Below, piece by piece: positions 63,246-64,000 of a stretch of DNA of 64,000 nt. The stretch comes from Herbaspirillum sp. meg3. Its GTDB lineage: Bacteria; Pseudomonadota; Gammaproteobacteria; Burkholderiales; Burkholderiaceae_D. The notes below the pieces were generated by a model. It did not search any database and was not told the DNA's origin. It worked only from the letters and a program-made list of their open reading frames with translations. Numbering within the stretch: the first letter of the stretch is position 1; each line of letters opens with the position of its first letter. Where the stretch lies: NCBI RefSeq assembly GCF_002257565.1, contig NZ_CP022736.1, forward strand, positions 806,001-870,000, written 5' to 3'. Made by a program: the position numbers and the translations under genes.

Positions 63246-64000
63246 GTGGAAATGTCATCAGCAAGCGGATTCGCCAAAGACATCGATATCGACGCAGAAG
63301 AAACCCAGGAGTGGTTGCAGGCATTGCAAGGCGTATTGCAGGAAGTCGGCCCCGATCGTGCGCGCTTCTTGCTGTCGCGTTTGTCGGCGGCAGCTCAGCA
63401 ATGGGGCATCAACTGGCGCGACGCGCGCAACACGCCCTACATCAACACGATCCGGCCTGAGCAGGAACCGCCTTTCCCCGGCGGATCGGATGCGCAGGCG
63501 ATCGAAGAACATCTGGCCACCGTCATGCGCTGGAACGCGCTGGCGATGGTGGTGCGCGCCAATCGCGCTTACGGCGAGCTGGGCGGTCACATCGCCAGTT
63601 ACGCGTCGGCGGCGGATCTGTTCGAAGTCGGCTTCAACCATTTCTTCCGGGCGCGTGATGCGCAGTTTGCGGGCGATCTGGTGTACTTCCAGCCGCATTC
63701 CGCACCGGGTATTTATGCACGCGCTTTCCTCGAAGGTGCGTTGACTGAGGACGACCTCAGTTTTTATCGCCGTGAAATCGAAGCCAAGAAACACGGCAAG
63801 CAAGGTCTGTCGTCCTACCCTCATCCATGGCTGATGCCGAACTTCTGGCAATTCCCGACCGGTTCGATGGGGATCGGTCCGATCAATGCGATTTATCAGG
63901 CGCGCTTTCTGCGCTATATGGAACACCGCGGCCTGCTGCAGGATCAGGGACGCAAGGTGTGGGGCGTGTTCGGCGACGGCGAGATGGACGAACCGGAATC
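63246..64000 (+). CDS. AceE/MdeB-type homodimeric 2-oxoacid dehydrogenase E1 (3' end outside window)
   Basis: The first 251 codons of a homodimeric thiamine-diphosphate E1. NTPYINTIRPEQEPPFPGG, GGHIASYASAADLFEVGFNHFFR and FWQFPTGSMGIGP (in part) match pyruvate dehydrogenase AceE, and GDGEMDEPE is the thiamine-diphosphate-binding GDG motif. AAGGAG at 63233-63238 best serves a GTG at 63246; an ATG two codons later is the alternative. Divergence from an Lrp gene suggests the MdeB variant, a 2-oxobutyrate or branched-chain-like 2-oxoacid dehydrogenase, over housekeeping AceE. The frame is open at the window edge. Confidence 0.9.
   Translation, partial: MEMSSASGFAKDIDIDAEETQEWLQALQGVLQEVGPDRARFLLSRLSAAAQQWGINWRDARNTPYINTIRPEQEPPFPGGSDAQAIEEHLATVMRWNALAMVVRANRAYGELGGHIASYASAADLFEVGFNHFFRARDAQFAGDLVYFQPHSAPGIYARAFLEGALTEDDLSFYRREIEAKKHGKQGLSSYPHPWLMPNFWQFPTGSMGIGPINAIYQARFLRYMEHRGLLQDQGRKVWGVFGDGEMDEPE

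Overview
The window looks like chromosomal DNA of a plant- or soil-associated betaproteobacterium, probably Burkholderiales/Oxalobacteraceae close to Herbaspirillum. This is inferred from the protein style: xWETF-tailed chemoreceptor, acdR/acdS pair, many dipeptide-type ABC systems, Lrp next to an AceE-type E1. No rRNA, no clear tRNA, no CRISPR array and no complete insertion sequence were seen.

1-18.8 kb is a catabolic island. A minus-strand group (partial DadA/PuuB-like FAD oxidase, GhrA-like 2-hydroxyacid dehydrogenase, two-domain GNAT) faces away from a ten-kilobase plus-strand run: HAD hydrolase, Tat-exported solute-binding protein, two permeases, a double ATPase, a bicupin, a second FAD oxidase, an aldehyde dehydrogenase and an M20 amidohydrolase. 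A minus-strand operon follows: a second HAD, an APH-fold kinase, an AGXT2L-like class III PLP enzyme and an Lrp/AsnC regulator. Together these suggest uptake, deacylation, oxidation and kinase/phospho-lyase breakdown of an unidentified amine or amino-alcohol.

19.4-24.2 kb holds a chaperone-usher fimbria locus whose usher gene carries an in-frame TAG. 24.3-27.4 kb has the ACC deaminase gene acdS, its divergent Lrp regulator acdR, and a LysR gene. 27.6-36.0 kb is a five-gene dipeptide-type ABC operon followed by two M20 hydrolases. 36.1-42.7 kb is a tripartite RND efflux operon diverging from a TetR gene with a clear palindromic operator. 42.8-46.8 kb encodes a membrane flavoprotein dehydrogenase (Tat-exported small subunit, GMC subunit, one-heme cytochrome c) plus an unknown exported protein. 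47.0-48.7 kb is a chemoreceptor.

49.3-56.6 kb is a third dipeptide-type ABC operon, bracketed by an alpha/beta hydrolase and a C45 (penicillin-acyltransferase-like) amidase, with a divergent LysR. 57.9-64 kb carries a GNAT, a diguanylate cyclase, a small membrane ORF, a second chemoreceptor ending in a strong terminator, and an Lrp gene divergent from an AceE/MdeB-type 2-oxoacid dehydrogenase E1 cut by the window end.

The recurring theme is import of conjugated amines or peptides (three separate family-5 ABC systems) tied to dedicated hydrolases and regulators. RNA hairpins lie just after the solute-binding-protein or pilin genes in several operons. The best candidates for undescribed biology are the 1-18.8 kb catabolic island and the esterase-ABC-C45 operon.
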